Shown here: in pieces, positions 13,017-24,200 of the stretch | Numbering within the stretch: position 1 is the stretch's first letter | Layout: each line of letters starts with the position of its first letter | Assembly: GCA_026874595.1 (NCBI GenBank) | Contig: CM049311.1 | Location: 60,888,453 to 60,952,452 of the forward strand | Reading direction: 5' to 3' | DNA from: Sipunculus nudus | Lineage: Eukaryota; Annelida; Sipuncula; Golfingiida; Sipunculidae | Length of the DNA: 64,000 bases | Program-made: the position numbers and the translations under genes | The notes under the pieces: model-generated | What the model was told of the DNA's origin: nothing | Databases searched by the model: none | Seen by the model: only the letters and a program-made list of their open reading frames with translations

Positions 13017-14552
13017 TATTTATGTGCATTTATTGCATAAGTTGTATAGTATATCTGATTACAATATTGAGAGGGATAACCTGCACCCACTCCCTGCTAA
13101 ATTTTAACAAGAACTGGGTAAATTGGTATTACCAGGACCCACAATATCCTGTGACCTTAAAAAAAATCACAAAGTGATAATATGTTAAATACATGTACTG
13201 GTACCGTGGTAGATTTTAGATCTGAAAAAAAATCATGGTTAAGTTTACTATAATTTACATCAGCAGCAATATGGAGGTGTAATATTATATAATCTGTATT
13301 ATAACTCTCTGTTAGCATCCTATGGATACAGATAATACTGGAGCTGACAAACATAGGGGATGGTTTTGTTGCATCAGGATGCTGGTATGTACAAAATACA
13401 TCCTGCATCTTGGGTTACATAACATGAATATACTGTTGGGTTTTTATGAGCTCATGTGATAATGATAAAACGATTAACCCAAGTTCCAAATGATGTAATG
13501 TTTGTGAGGGATGCCAGTGAATCAGCATCCTGTTAAGACCCCCCCCCCCCCAATCACACACACAAAAGAAAAAAAAAGTTTGTTCCCATGAGAGAGAGAG
13601 TTCGAGTTCATGGATGTATATGCTTATCTTACCACACTAATATCATAATAAACCCTGAGCATATCCATATATACAATGCATGATGTGTGGGGGGAATGAT
13701 TCGTATAGACTCGCACATATGGGTATATATATCTTTTCAGCGTCTGTATGTGACATTTCAAATAGATACTTCATCACATTTCAAATATATGAAATTAAGT
13801 ATAAGGTTTTAGAAAATAAGGTATTTGATTTCATATAGTAAACTCACAAACGGAACCAGTCTATAATTTTTCTGTTAATATATATCATTTGCAATATATA
13901 ATTATTTTTCTCTGAATAGTTTTTTTGGGGGGGGGGGGATAAGCTTCTCTGATAGAACGCTAGATGCATTGTGTATCAAGGTTGAACTCTCATGACCGCT
14001 AATTTCCAAGTATACATAAACCCTGCATGGTAATGACGCAATAAATATCTGCTTATTTCGAAGCCAAAAAAAAAATGATACGACAACATTTTAAAATCGT
14101 CAGTGTATATATAGAGTGCCACAAAATTATTTATGTGACCTGTTTGGACAAGTTATTTTCTTGATGAAAATTCATAAAAACTTTTGGAAAGAAAAGCTTG
14201 TGTCTGAATTTGCAAAAATGAATAGTCTGTTTGGTGTTTGTGGCCTTTCTCAGGGGCAGATTAAGAAGGGATGTAGGTGGCGCGCACCCACTTAATATCG
14301 ATCTAAAATCTTGGAAATCAAATAATATACGCCGGGTTTTGCGTCTTTCACCATTTGCTTCTATGCAACTCTGAATGCGAGAGTTACGATTAGAGCATAT
14401 ACTAGCACTTCCAGCCGGGGTGTTGAACCCCCCCCCCCCCCTTCTTAAGGTCCCTGTTTATAGAATTGGTTGGGTCGATATTGTTCATATTTTCTATTGC
14501 ATAGTGACAGCGATTGTGAAAGTTATACATAGCCCCAAATACAGTAATATAA

Positions 14553-14555
<3 letters not shown>

Positions 14556-14609
<54 letters not shown>

Positions 14610-14620
14610 GTGTGTGTGTG
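14556..14620. repeat. (TA)n-(TG)n microsatellite
   Basis: A pure TA run to about 14606 followed by a short TG run. Confidence 0.95.
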
Positions 14621-15440
14621 TATACCATTTCTTCAATGGAGACCACACACTGAACACGCATGATTATAAGCTTTATAAATAAGCTTTATAAATTATAAAT
14701 TATAAATGTAGGAGGCGCCACCAACACTTGACCATCATAATTGCATGTATACAGAATGTCCTGGCAATCCGTGGTCCAGCCATTGATGAGAAGTATTGCA
14801 AACCCACGGACCGACGGCGCACAACATATGGCAGAATATATTTCACATGGCTAAGGAACTGATAGCCTTTCTGGCCAAAGACTAGTACTATGTCGCAAAA
14901 ATAAAGCTCGCAGCCATTTCCTCTTCTTTTGACAGAATGTATACACACATTATGAAGCATACATTTTATCTTATTATATAAATGTGAAATTCAACATGAC
15001 CCCCCCCCCCCCCAAACATTGAATTCTTCATATCATTACCGTTAATTATTACTTTTTTGCAAGGAGTTGACCCTTTTTATTCGTTCTTTTGAAGGTAAAA
15101 AACTATTCTTCACAGAACCCCCCCCCCCCCCCATTTTAATTCGTGGATACGTCCCTATAGCTGGGTACACGTGGTTAGTGATGCGGGGGACCGGATGTAG
15201 CGGTAGGGAGAACTTGTGACTGTAGCCACAGTATATAACGTAACAGCCTTCCGCCAGCATGCACCAGCCCTTGCCCTGCTAGCTCGCGGGCCCCACTGGT
15301 CCCCGTGATGTAACTGTGACCTTACAGTGATTAAGCCTAATTATCTATACACACGGCCCACACACACTGTCATACACGGTAATGTGCACTTCGTTTAGGA
15401 TATGTGTTAGTGTATGTAAACTTAGGCCGTGGTGTATGCG

Positions 15441-15483
15441 TGTGTGTGTGTGGGGGGTGGTGGGGGGGGGGGGGGGGGGGGTG
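15441..15483 (+). repeat. (TG)n followed by a run of about 20 G
   Basis: TGTGTGTG leads into GGGGGGTGGTG and then an uninterrupted G run at 15462-15481. This could form a G-quadruplex and could be misassembled in length. Confidence 0.85.
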
Positions 15484-17446
15484 GTGTTGGCTTCATAACT
15501 TGCGTCATCAATCCTGTCGCTTTTTATATTTCAAATTTAAAAAAATATGTTGCCAAATTTAAAATCACTTCATATGTTGGGTGATATTTTTTTCATATTT
15601 ATTTATCTATATGGGGCAGTTTTTTACTCGTGATATTATGAAGATATTGCTCTATATATTTTCTGTCTCTTCAGTCGTCTTCTACATCACTATCATCATC
15701 TCATCCAAAAGTTTTTAAGGCAACATATTTTTTTTTTCTTTTCAATTCACCTGCATTCCTTAATCTTCTCTCATTAAATCAAAGGCGATATTCCCGATAT
15801 TCCTCGGAGTGGGAACAGAATGGGGGTAGAAAATTACTATGCGAGCTTGGAGAAGGGAATGGAATATAAGCGGGGGGGGGGGGGGGGTTAAGCCTCTGCC
15901 CATGGCTATTGAAGTGTAAAATTGCATCGTCATAATTATTCATTGACTCTAAACTGGCTTTAACAAATTCTCCAAACCGAGTGTAACTGATAACTGAAAT
16001 TTAATTTTAAAAATATTTAAACCAGTTTGCATGTTCGCAGTTGTACGAATTTTAGTTCATGCAGCATCCCACATGAGGTCGTTTGAGGCGAGGAGCGCAT
16101 CGCAATTGCCATGGCTATGACCTCTGACCTCAGGATGTAAACAACACCCACGTGCTTACATCAGCCGCCTTTGTGTACTGAACAACATATGTATATATCA
16201 CAGTACAAGCCCAAACATGTTCAGCCTGCTGGTGATATTCCGCCCAGAATCTCTATATTATGCTCGTCTCTGGAATCTGCGACGCAGTTTGACGTATCCG
16301 TATGTAGGTTACGCAGGGATTTTATTTCTATGGATTTTTCTGTTGGATCGATATATACCATATGCCAGGGGATCTTAAAGGATTATCACTCTGGATTATA
16401 ACAATATATAGTGAGTATATAAGAAGCCCATAATTATAAACACACATTTGGTCAATATAATCAGTCACTTATATGTATGGTAGGCATTTCGGTCTTTTGT
16501 AACTAGAACCCTATATTTAACAGCATTTATTTTCTTTAACTTAATATATTTTAGGAGGATATGTATACATGAACCACTAGACAAGTCAAGAATTAAACCC
16601 ACATGTTAAGTCTTCCTGGTTGTGACAAAGTTATATGCACTCTTAACAATAATTATAACTATTGAGTGTCTTTTGTTAATTTTCTTTGTAATTAATATAA
16701 ATTTAATATAATTTAATTTTAAAGATTTATTTATTTTTATCGACCTTTCAAGAAGTGAGTCGAGGTTGTGCTAACTATAAAACACATACATTCATTTAAT
16801 CTGAATATTTCGTCGTGATATTTTTCGGCCTATAATTGTTTCATGTATAGACAGAAATTCGCGTTCTGATAGCATTCTTGGCATCAGGAAAAAAAGGAAA
16901 GTAAATATGATATTACATATTTATTTTAAACATTATACATCGGTCTATTAACTCTTTGTCCTATCTGTAAAATACACTAAAACGAAGTAAGCGCTCCCCC
17001 CCCCCCCCCCCCACCATTCAGATCCCCTTTCATCCCATTCATCTGAAACAATGCATTAGTAATCCGTGCAAGGTAATATCCGCTTTGCAATTTAATTTTT
17101 AAAAAATCAGGCAAGCGGCCATCAAATAATACGCAATGCAGGTAAAGCGAGTACATCCCGTGATATTGTATCATTTGTGTGGAATGTCTTACTCCGCCAT
17201 GCACGTCCTCTCACGCCCACGACGTATATACCTAAAGACGAGCTCACGATCAACCCGATCTATATGTGTTAATATTTAGTACTATACTGATTTAAGTCCG
17301 CGCGCGTCCGAATACTATATAGTATATCTGAAGTGAGTCTTAGGGGTTCTTTCATATTTTTAAGATCTTTCAATTTCATCATACAATCAATGAATTGTCG
17401 TAATTTAGGTATACATATATGTAATTTATTTAATAAATTCTTTCAG

Positions 17447-17447
<1 letters not shown>

Positions 17448-17478
<31 letters not shown>
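17448..17478. repeat. (CT)n microsatellite
   Basis: Pure CT tract of about 31 bases, followed by a looser T/C-rich segment. Confidence 0.95.
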
Positions 17479-17481
<3 letters not shown>

Positions 17482-17791
17482 TTCTTCTCTTTCTCTGAAT
17501 ACTAGTATCTCGAAATCTCAATCTCTGAGTATCTCTGCCACTCTTTTAATATATGATAGGTCTACATAGATAGGCCTTTATACAATTGCAATAATAATAT
17601 TTTTCCTTCATTTAACCTTTAAAGTCAACACATTAAAATTAGCTGCCGTAACGAATGATTGGTTATTATTGGTATCTAACTATCGTAATACATTTTTTCA
17701 CAATTCCCAGATATCGCAACCCCATTTACCCAGTGAAAACCCCCTCTGCGGGCACCATGCCTGCATGGGTACAGCGACTGTTTGGTCTTAG

Positions 17792-17805
17792 GCGCCCTCT
17801 GACGG
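17792..17805. promoter_or_regulatory. CTCF-like motif (weak candidate)
   Basis: GCGCCCTCTGACGG matches the CTCF core GCGCCMYCTRSTGG, as I recall it, at 12 of 14 positions. It lies about 3 kb upstream of the cyclin D promoter in the CpG-richer tract. A single motif match by eye is weak evidence. Confidence 0.2.
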
Positions 17806-18058
17806 AAGCTGTGAACAGTCACCCAGGTGTTTTGGTTCCTCAGATCGGCATGTTCCAAGTCTGGGTCATACTGCATATTAATCACGTATCCAGACACTTT
17901 ATGCAAACTCACGACTTGACTTCCGCTAACTCTTTGACTTTATGCAAATGTGATTTCATCGCCAATAAAGAACTGCGAATGCTTAGTTTTATTTAGTCCA
18001 CAGATTAGAAATGTTAAGCGAGTATATTTATTAGGCCTAAAATTTAGTTAATATGACC

Positions 18059-18091
<33 letters not shown>

Positions 18092-18110
18092 TATTATTAT
18101 TATTATTATA
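18059..18110. repeat. (TAA)n/(TTA)n palindromic microsatellite
   Basis: About ten TAA units are followed directly by about six TTA units, so the two halves are inverted repeats meeting at about 18090. It could extrude as a cruciform. Confidence 0.9.
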
Positions 18111-18555
18111 GTAATCACCATAATCACAATCCATAATAATAAAAATTGAGCTGCAATTCGTTTATGAATATGTCAAAATGTGTATTAAACATTACTGTTC
18201 GGAATGACCGTCACAAACTGTTCGCATGTGATTACCTAGTGTCCCGTAACTTGTATAGTCATCAATGATAATGATATATAGGTTTGTATAACAGAGTCGA
18301 AAGTCTAACACAGATAAGAGGGAAATAAAGCCACCTGTAGATAAAAGCTGCTATACAAACACTTCGTCTAGTGGCACATTCGAAACTCGCGAGCTAATTG
18401 TTTTGGCAAAAACTACTGGCGGAGTATAAGGAATGTTTGCACTGAACACCCCCGCCTTTTTAAAGTCAACTAGTCAGTGTGTGGATATATTTTCAACAGA
18501 TGCATTATTTGCAATCACTATACATTTATTGCATTCTCCCACCCTCTTTCTCCAT

Positions 18556-18581
<26 letters not shown>
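18556..18581. repeat. (TA)n microsatellite
   Basis: Pure TA tract of 26 bases. Confidence 0.95.
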
Positions 18582-18587
<6 letters not shown>

Positions 18588-19384
18588 ATAGTAACCTCTG
18601 TCTTTCTAATATAGCTGGTTTCTGGGAAGATCCGCTTCTGGGAAACCGAGACGACGCAACATGAAATTCCGCGAAGGTATGAGAGCGAAGATTTGTATAG
18701 GAATACCGCAGTCAAGGATTGCAGACCAGACAGGCAGGTTACATCTGAGCCGAGGTCCCGGCCGTCACGTTTACAGAGTATTCTGATTTTTTTTTGACCG
18801 TTATAAAAAAGAAACACCTCTACTCTATATATCAACCAACTGATAATAATATCAAATTTAAGTTGTACGTGCGATTTAAAAAATATTTAAATTAACACGA
18901 ATTTATTTGCAATGATTCATATGAATAGTAATTATAAATAGCTTTACAAAATTAAACGTCGCAGCTTTACATCTTTTATGGCAGCTTTTTAGTCTGCTTT
19001 ATGAAATAAAATAATAATTTAAAGTACCTTTTATCTTAACTGCATTAAAACGCGTGAAATGTAACCAGCTTGTAAACTGATGCCTAGTGCCATAGGGGTG
19101 ACATTCTGAATATGTATTTATAACTATATGATTAATTTATAAATTAAAACTGGTCAATATTCTTTCTATCACTTAATAGTAACTATAGCAAGAATTTAAT
19201 CTACAAAAGAACATTTAAATTGTATCATCAATTAATAAATATTTAACCTAAACTTTTTTCTGATCGCCAACATAGATACCGCCATCCTTGCTTTGTTTGG
19301 TAATGCCGGGGTCATGCGTATCCGATGTGCAGGTTTGACTATCGGAATGTTAGTTTCATTCACGACCACCTGCCAACAGCCCGA

Positions 19385-19486
19385 TCCGACAGCCTCGCCT
19401 TCCGATTGGCTGGAGCACTCGGTGGGCGGAGCTAAGTGGACAAGCTGTAAATAGTGACCAACCTTCTGAGCCCGATAGAAGTAAGT
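19385..19486 (+). promoter_or_regulatory. Candidate distal promoter or noncoding first exon
   Basis: Within 100 bp there is an inverted CCAAT box (ATTGG, 19405-19409), a GC box (GGGCGG, 19424-19429) and a consensus splice donor GTAAGT (19481-19486, preceded by GAA). This could be an alternative start whose noncoding exon splices into cyclin D. About 1.4 kb lies between it and the main TATA promoter. A FOX-like GTAAACA (19556) and an E-box CACGTG (19567) follow. No acceptor clearly assigned to this donor was identified. Confidence 0.25.
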
Positions 19487-19489
19487 TGA

Positions 19490-20600
19490 CCTAGTTGCAT
19501 GATATTATAATCATTCATAGAAGGTCTAATCTATTTATGTACGGAGCGAGCGACCGTAAACAAATCCACGTGTGTGCAAATATTCTTAGTTTGCTCAGGG
19601 GCCTACGGATGCATACGGAACAATTTCTCTGTAGTTTGCATTATTACAGTGAGAATTATAAAACCATTCAGGACCTATATGTATGCGGACTGCTTCGCAT
19701 TTTCACCGAAAGACTTTGCCCCTGTGAATATGATAGAGCGAGGACTGGACTTCCGTTGCTTTGTGTAATCCTGCCCGTTAGGACTTATTATACTATAATA
19801 GTGTGTGTGTGTAGGAATGTGGTGTCCTGTGTTTGTGTGTATGTTCACTGACGGTACCCAGTAAACTGATATAATTCTAAACGAGAACGTTGGTCACACA
19901 TATCTCTAACCCTACACCCCTCCCTAAAGATATATACTAAGAATGAATTTTTTTCCAGGTTGACCAAATTCAGTATTGACAAACGTACTGAAAGATGCAC
20001 GTATTTTGGTTCGTTGCTACTTGTGTAGCCTATAATTCTTTTCTAAAATTGCATAGATTTTGTTTTATCAATATAATATTGAGTTTCCAATGTATCTATT
20101 TTATAAATAAAATAATTTTAAATAAATTCTAAATGACCATATTATGAGATGTACAGTTATTTCAAATGTTATTAATTTATTATATCAATTATCATAGGGT
20201 TATTTTAAGAACCATTAAAATCTTAAATTAACAATGTAAAATTCAATATCCAGTATTTAAAATATGATCCCAATGAAATATAAAAATGAAAATTTAAAAC
20301 AATTTTAAATATATTTTCTTTAATATTTTCCATATATGTGCATGTTGAATCATGGAAATGATTAGTAATTAATACCATAAACTGTTTCCTTTAAAATTCT
20401 CAGTGTTTGTTTCATTAAATTCATTAAACTTACAGATCATTATACAAATATTCTCTGATAAAAAATCTCATTCGTTAATGAATTCCAACCAGCCTACACC
20501 TACAGTAAAATAGCCGTTCATCGTCAAGCCGGTTTGATTGACACCCTAGTATGCACTTTGCTCCCGTACTATCTGAATTGTCGGGTGTTCCATCCAGACA
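19490..20600. other. AT-rich upstream intergenic stretch
   Basis: Sequence between the candidate distal promoter and the proximal cyclin D promoter. No gene is seen; the 20100-20470 part is very AT-rich. Confidence 0.5.
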
Positions 20601-20610
20601 GATGTAGCAA

Positions 20611-20812
20611 TGGGCGGGGCTTTGAAAGGGTGACAGCAATTTCTTATCCTTAGTGGTCAAACTATAATCTCTGGTCGTAATTAAGCCAGGACCTGAAGCC
20701 CGTACGAAACGTTTGCCTATTTACATCATAAATGAACCCAAAGAAGTCCGGCGACCAATCAGATCCCTCGCTGCATGATAGATATCCTTGTAACGGGGCG
20801 CTAGTATAAATA
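20611..20812 (+). promoter_or_regulatory. Cyclin D proximal promoter
   Basis: In order: a GC box GGGCGGGGC (20612-20620), immediately overlapped by a TCF/LEF-like CTTTGAA (20620-20626); a CCAAT box in GACCAATCAGA (20755-20759); and a TATA box TATAAATAG starting at 20805. An initiator-like CTCAGAG places the start of transcription near 20832, about 27 bp after the TATA box. The CCAAT-to-TATA spacing of about 50 bp is typical of a focused animal promoter. Control by Wnt/TCF is known for vertebrate cyclin D1; whether it applies here is inference. Confidence 0.6.
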
Positions 20813-20831
20813 GAGCCTGTCAACCCAACTC

Positions 20832-21091
20832 AGAGGTTCAGTGGCCGGTGCGCTTTGGCTTGTGAAACACACTCTGATAGCAAGTGTTCCTGAAGAAAGA
20901 GTTGGAAACCGGCCCTCAAAACCTTTTTCCTGCACCTATCTACCTCATTTCTATACGTGACAGTCAGAATACTTCAAAAGAGAGCAACTTTCATTCAGAA
21001 GTTTGCGATCAGATCATCAGCGAGCGTGTTGTGGGTGATTTACGAAACACCTCGCTAGCAGATTTCGGCCTCAAGTCCCGTCGTGGCAATC
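20832..21091 (+). other. Cyclin D 5' untranslated region
   Basis: About 260 bases between the predicted start site and the start codon contain no ATG on the + strand, so the cyclin D ATG is the first in the message. Its context is strong: A at -3 and G at +4 (AATCATGG). The 5' end is inferred from the TATA box, not measured. Confidence 0.6.
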
Positions 21092-21289
21092 ATGGATAAC
21101 TTGCTGTGCGCGGAAGTTGATGGAATCAAACGGGCTTACGAAGATCCCGTTTTGTTGAAGGATGAGAGAGTATTAAGGAATTTGTTGGCTGGTGAAGACA
21201 AATATCTTCTGACTGCTTCCTATTTCAAGTGCACACAAACTGATATTAAACCATACATGAGGAAACTCGTCTCGCAATGGATGCTGGAG
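21092..21289 (+). CDS. CCND: Cyclin D exon 1 (coding part)
   Basis: Encodes residues 1-66, from [11 protein letters not shown] to SQWMLE, ending in phase 0 at GAG|GTATGG. It holds the LxCxE motif, the helix before the cyclin box ([13 protein letters not shown]) and the MRKLV/Trp63 patch. The length, 198 nt, equals what I recall for human CCND1. The frame stays open upstream through a GTG codon at 21083, but the ATG at 21092 gives the family-typical N-terminus. Confidence 0.97.
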
Positions 21290-24200
21290 GTATGGCGACA
21301 GTTTTATATGTTACATTGGCCTGACAAGGGTCACTTTGACGGCCTGCCTATCAGTAACCGTGGATTATTTTCTCATGACCTTTTTATAAACACGTAGCTT
21401 ATGTTCTGTGCTTTCGTTTGGTGTATAATTTGTAATGGTGCGGTATTTGTCAAAATTTTGGCGAATATAATCTGAATGAGAAATTTGACATTTCGGCCAT
21501 ACTGGAGATGCGGTTAGCCCATGCGTCATGCATGGCGGTTTGACTGGGTCCAGTTTGAAGAGCTTTCGTGAAGTAATGCCGATCTGTCAGTGTTCAATTT
21601 TAATATGAGAAGTTAGGTAAAGTTGTGAGAATTCATTTGGTGTAAATTTTGCAAATTTATCTTTCTTCGTTGATTTTTAATCAATATTTATTACATAGCC
21701 TACTTTCCATTTCACGCCACGTCAACAGGTTCTTTGTTTGCGATGATAAGATTTGGGGCATCTGTGAACAACAGGATGAAAGTTACTTAAATATTATATT
21801 TTATCAAATATTAAGTTTACAGACGAGTAGTGCAGAACATTTTGCTTCAGATATATTCAGAAAATTTTTAAATTTCCTTTTTTTCGCTTTTTTATGAATT
21901 TATTTTGTATTGATAATTTTGGCGGACTTTTGGCAGTCGCTCGCCTCACTGTGAAGGATCTGTTGGCGAGACGGCCACATAAAAACTGGGACTTTTTCGC
22001 ACACATTGTTCACTGGCAAATTTCGTCGTTTGTTGCACTCAGTCAGCATTTGGCATTATAGAATTATGAGGAGTTACATCGGAATTTGGAATTTTGCGAG
22101 ATTTTTATTCACTTGTCCCAGTTCCGCTATCAGCTGCATGTATGATATAAACTTATGTTTGGTTGAAATTTTACTAGTTAAGCCCTGACTTGTGGACGTT
22201 TAGTGGCCTATCAGTACCGGTTTGGCCCATCTGTGCATATGTTCAACAAGTTTCGGCTAGACATACCAAAACAATTTCGGGATCACACGGCCCCGGTCCT
22301 TATTGCTATCTGACATTGGAGGACAGAACGGACACAATTTGGAAATTTGCCATGCGTTGCAGAAGTTTGCTCTCAACGATAGCTCCGGAGGTCTAAGATT
22401 CATTCTGCCTGTGTATACATAGTTGTTCATTCATTCGGCTCATGAGTGTCACTGAAGTGAAGCGTTTTACTTAGTACGTCACGTGTACCGGACGCAAACG
22501 ACCTCGCCATCTCGCTAGGGCGCACAGTTGGTAGGGCCTGACACTGTTCATACTATCCTGTATATTATTATGATATAATATATAACTGGTATTATTTCTA
22601 ATAATTTTCTGTTGTTCTTTTCAGGTCTGCGAGGAACAGCGGTGTGAAGACGATGTGTTTCCACTGGCTATGAACTATTTGGACAGGTTTTTATCCGTGG
22701 TGAAAATTCAGAAAAGTCAGTTGCAGCTCCTGGGAGCTGTGTGTATGTTCATAGCCTCAAAGTTGAAAGAGACAATACCTCTGTCTGCTGAAAAGTTGGT
22801 TATATATACAGACAATTCCATCACACTGGAAGATCTAACGGTAAGTTGATTTTGTATTTGATAAATGATGTTAAAAATTGTTATATATATACAAATATTA
22901 ATTCATTGGGTGGTGTGTGTATTGCCAAGTAATTACAGCTTTTATTCATTTTTTGTTGCTGTTAATGGGAGAAGTTATCTGGTTACTTCTGAATTCAGTG
23001 TTTATGGACAGTTAAAGCAGTTTGAAATATCCCTAGTGGATTAATTTAAGATAAGCACTACAGGCATGGAGATACCATAATACTGATTACTGTAATTATA
23101 TTGATAGAGTGATGTGGCACTGTAATACAAGAGAGGTCTTGGCATTACATAATTTGTCTTTCATTTAAACCCAATGACTCGTGACTAAATGACCGTGCAA
23201 ACACTACTTGTCCAGGAATGTTACGTCACTGGTTCAAGGTTAACTGAGCGTGGATATGGCCGCGAGTCATGAGGTCCTTGACAGATGTGTTCACCCACGG
23301 ACCTTTAAATCTTCTAGAAACATGACACTTCCAGGGGTCTGGGGTGAACAGGAGGAAAAATGCCCCGTCTAGACCACCTTTACTCTTACTATAATGGAAG
23401 AGTAGTGAACTAACTGACCACCCTCTTAGCCAGACACCACCATCCTGAATGGAGTGTCCCTCGCTGGAGATGGCGACAAGGGACTTGCCCATGGGCTTAT
23501 CCTGAACTGTGCCCTTTTTCAGTGCCAAGTTTGTCCTCTGTAATGTTTTGCTCTCAGCGTGCAACCTATTTAGGCAGTGGATGCTTTCACATGTACAAGA
23601 CATGATCTTGTCTTCAGTTGTGGTACACACCAGTTCACAGGCATGCAAGCAGTGGCTGAGAATATAAGTGTACATGCTTTGAGGCAGGGGGCGCCACTAG
23701 TCATAAAGTTGACATGTGGGTGGCTTTGTCATATGGGCTTGAACAAATATTACAGAGTGTAGCCTGCACACATTGGTGGTTTAGTTACTAATACTGTATT
23801 AAATAAAAATGGATAGAGAAGATTGAAATTATTTACAAAAATAATTATAATTTTCAATTTTTATCTTTAATTAACGGTAAAAGAAATGTATTTAAAATAT
23901 AGGTTGTAGCATTGCATTAATAATACATGCATTTACTGTTCTCAATGTGTATTTTATATCCTTTTCTTTTTTCAGGACATGGAGTTGATCGTACTTAGCA
24001 CTCTGAAATGGGACATATCAGCAATCACACCTCATGATTTCCTGGAACAAATTCTCAGTCGTTTACCGCTAATCCGAGAACAGAGCATCGCATTGAAAAA
24101 ACATGCGCAGACGTTCATCGCTTTGTGTTCCCTAGGTAAGAATTCTTACAGATTTCTTCAAAATCATTAAGATGTATTAAAGGTTATATAGACTGCCAAC

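Larger units (their letters stand above)
13540..17030. other. CpG-richer gene-free tract with poly-G/poly-C runs
   Basis: Homopolymer C or G runs of roughly 10-20 bases occur near 13540, 13928, 14429, 15001, 15119, 15462, 15871 and 16996. CpG becomes frequent from about 13.9 kb, unlike the sequence to its left. GTGGATACGTCCCT at about 15143-15156 is a likely end of the GGATCCGTCCC element family. No gene is recognised. Confidence 0.5.

Noticed and set aside
17655-17996. 113-codon open frame in the CpG-rich upstream region
   Set aside because: No motif or homology recognised, no Kozak or splice support; more likely noncoding regulatory sequence.
21083-21091. Upstream GTG as cyclin D start
   Set aside because: The ATG at 21092 has A at -3 and G at +4, is the first ATG after the predicted start site, and gives the family N-terminus with LxCxE at residues 4-8.
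23226-23675. 149-codon minus-strand open frame in cyclin D intron 2
   Set aside because: No recognisable motif, antisense inside an intron, and no promoter or splice sites that fit. Possibly a repeat; worth only a database search.
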